From the NCBI GenBank assembly GCA_045562535.1, contig JBJKVP010000002.1, positions 30,877-94,876 of the forward strand: 64,000 bases of DNA, given 5' to 3'. The position numbers and the translations under genes were made by a program. This DNA comes from UBA6926 sp045562535 (GTDB lineage: Bacteria; Chloroflexota; Dehalococcoidia; UBA6926). Position 1 is the first letter of the stretch; every line of letters starts with the position of its first letter. The notes beneath the pieces are model-generated. The model made no database searches, was not told the DNA's origin, and saw only the letters and a list, made by a program, of their open reading frames with translations. Below, in pieces: positions 63,240 through 64,000 of this stretch.

Positions 63240-64000
63240 ATGACTAATAAACCGTCCAAGGTACTTGTTATTGGTTCCGGACCAATTGTAATCGGCCAAG
63301 CGGCTGAGTTTGATTATGCAGGAACTCAGGCATGTAAAGCCCTTAGAGAAGAGGGTGTTACATCTATATTAGTGAATTCAAATCCAGCAACGATTATGAC
63401 CGATGAGGAAATTGCAGATATCGTATATATAGAGCCTTTAACAGTTGACTCTTTATCTAGGATTATTGAAAGAGAAAAACCTGATGGTTTATTACCGACT
63501 TTAGGTGGTCAGACAGCACTAAACCTTGCTGTTGATCTCGCAGACGCAGGTGTCTTGGAAAAATATGGCGTGGAAATGCTTGGGACACCTTTGGAAACAA
63601 TTAGGAAAGCTGAAGACCGGCAACTTTTCCGAGAGATAATGATTGAGATTGGCGAACCTGTACCTGAGAGTCAAATTGTGACTTCCTTAGAGCAAGGCCA
63701 AAAATTTATGGATAAAGTTGGATTGCCATTAGTTGTTAGGCCTGCTTATACATTAGGAGGAACTGGAGGTGGGATTGCGCATACACCAGAAGAATTGAAT
63801 CAATATATTCGGACTGGGTTATCCTATAGCCCGATTAGTCAGGTTCTGGTAGAGAAAAGTTTGCTGGGCTGGAAAGAAATCGAATATGAGGTAATGCGTG
63901 ATTCAGCTGATATATGTATTACCGTTTGTAACATGGAGAATTTTGATTCGATGGGAGTCCATACAGGCGATAGTATAGTTGTTGCTCCTTCTCAGACTTT
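63240..64000 (+). CDS. carB: Carbamoyl-phosphate synthase large subunit (partial, runs off right edge)
   Basis: First 253 residues visible. Starts MTNKPSKVLVIGSGPIVIG, then GQAAEFDYAGTQACKALREE, SNPATIMTDEEIADIVYIEPL, GLLPTLGGQTALNLAVDLA, RPAYTLGGTGGGIAHTPEEL (ATP-grasp). Classical CarB N-terminal synthetase. ATG 63240-63242. Partner of carA and follows the unknown membrane protein. Confidence 0.95.
   Translation, partial: MTNKPSKVLVIGSGPIVIGQAAEFDYAGTQACKALREEGVTSILVNSNPATIMTDEEIADIVYIEPLTVDSLSRIIEREKPDGLLPTLGGQTALNLAVDLADAGVLEKYGVEMLGTPLETIRKAEDRQLFREIMIEIGEPVPESQIVTSLEQGQKFMDKVGLPLVVRPAYTLGGTGGGIAHTPEELNQYIRTGLSYSPISQVLVEKSLLGWKEIEYEVMRDSADICITVCNMENFDSMGVHTGDSIVVAPSQT

Noticed and set aside
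1..64000. CRISPR arrays, insertion sequences or prophage genes
   Set aside because: No regularly spaced repeats, transposase, integrase or phage structural motif seen on either strand.

Overview
The window reads as one stretch of a bacterial chromosome, AT-rich by eye, almost fully coding, with genes on both strands in short operons. There is no phage, insertion sequence or CRISPR array. A Chloroflexota bacterium (Dehalococcoidia, SAR202-like) is the most likely source. The reasons are the HrcA/CIRCE heat-shock operon, a eukaryote-like class of isoleucyl-tRNA synthetase, many lipoproteins, frequent TTG starts, and a marine-oligotroph style set of thiolases, CaiB-type CoA transferases and DUF3179 proteins. 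This is inference from gene content, not from a marker tree.

Layout. 1-0.4 kb: 5' part of a biotin transporter gene (bioY). 0.55-6.4 kb: two CIRCE operators, then hrcA-grpE-dnaK-(MeaB-like GTPase)-dnaJ. 6.5-14.3 kb: MFS transporter, dnaN, a fumarylacetoacetate hydrolase family gene, an alpha/beta hydrolase, ileS and a small membrane protein. 14.4-19 kb (minus strand): rpmH-rnpA-yidD-(beta-propeller lipoprotein)-yidC-khpB, preceded by rsmG; the khpB product carries an extreme Asp/Tyr tail. 19-24 kb: lipoproteins (YHYH, two M23-like), DinB and a small membrane protein. 24.3-29.6 kb: tRNA-Val, DUF2268 protease, a double CoA transferase, a NYN nuclease and a metallophosphoesterase (the last two with apparently non-standard starts), tRNA-Leu. 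29.8-38.4 kb: ispD-ispF-cysS, two tandem HAD proteins, secG, gatB, a membrane pyrophosphatase and surE. 38.6-42.1 kb: a duplicated thiolase + DUF35 module. 42.1-48.7 kb (minus): pyrE, P1 peptidase, DUF2520, panD, panB, panC, an IF-2B-like protein and an enoyl-CoA hydratase. 48.8-52.4 kb: tRNA-Ala, three accessory genes, a tRNA-like remnant, msrA. 52.4-59.8 kb: YIP1 protein, purT, amidase + GatC-like partner, trhO, tRNA-Arg, transaldolase, DUF3179 lipoprotein. 60-64 kb: pyrC, carA (frameshifted), a membrane protein and the start of carB.

The most unusual signal is in the thiolase pair. Both copies stop at TGA inside the conserved C-terminal glycine-rich loop. After that TGA both reading frames run exactly 18 more codons to a TAA. 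The two extensions encode nearly the same peptide, differ mostly at synonymous or conservative sites, have no indels, and can form a hairpin whose pairing is kept by the substitutions. This looks like UGA recoding, selenocysteine being the leading hypothesis, in a thiolase family where I do not know it to be described. TGA is an ordinary stop elsewhere in the window.

The genes cover protein folding and membrane insertion, pantothenate/CoA and CoA-thioester chemistry, pyrimidine and purine synthesis, isoprenoid synthesis and translation.
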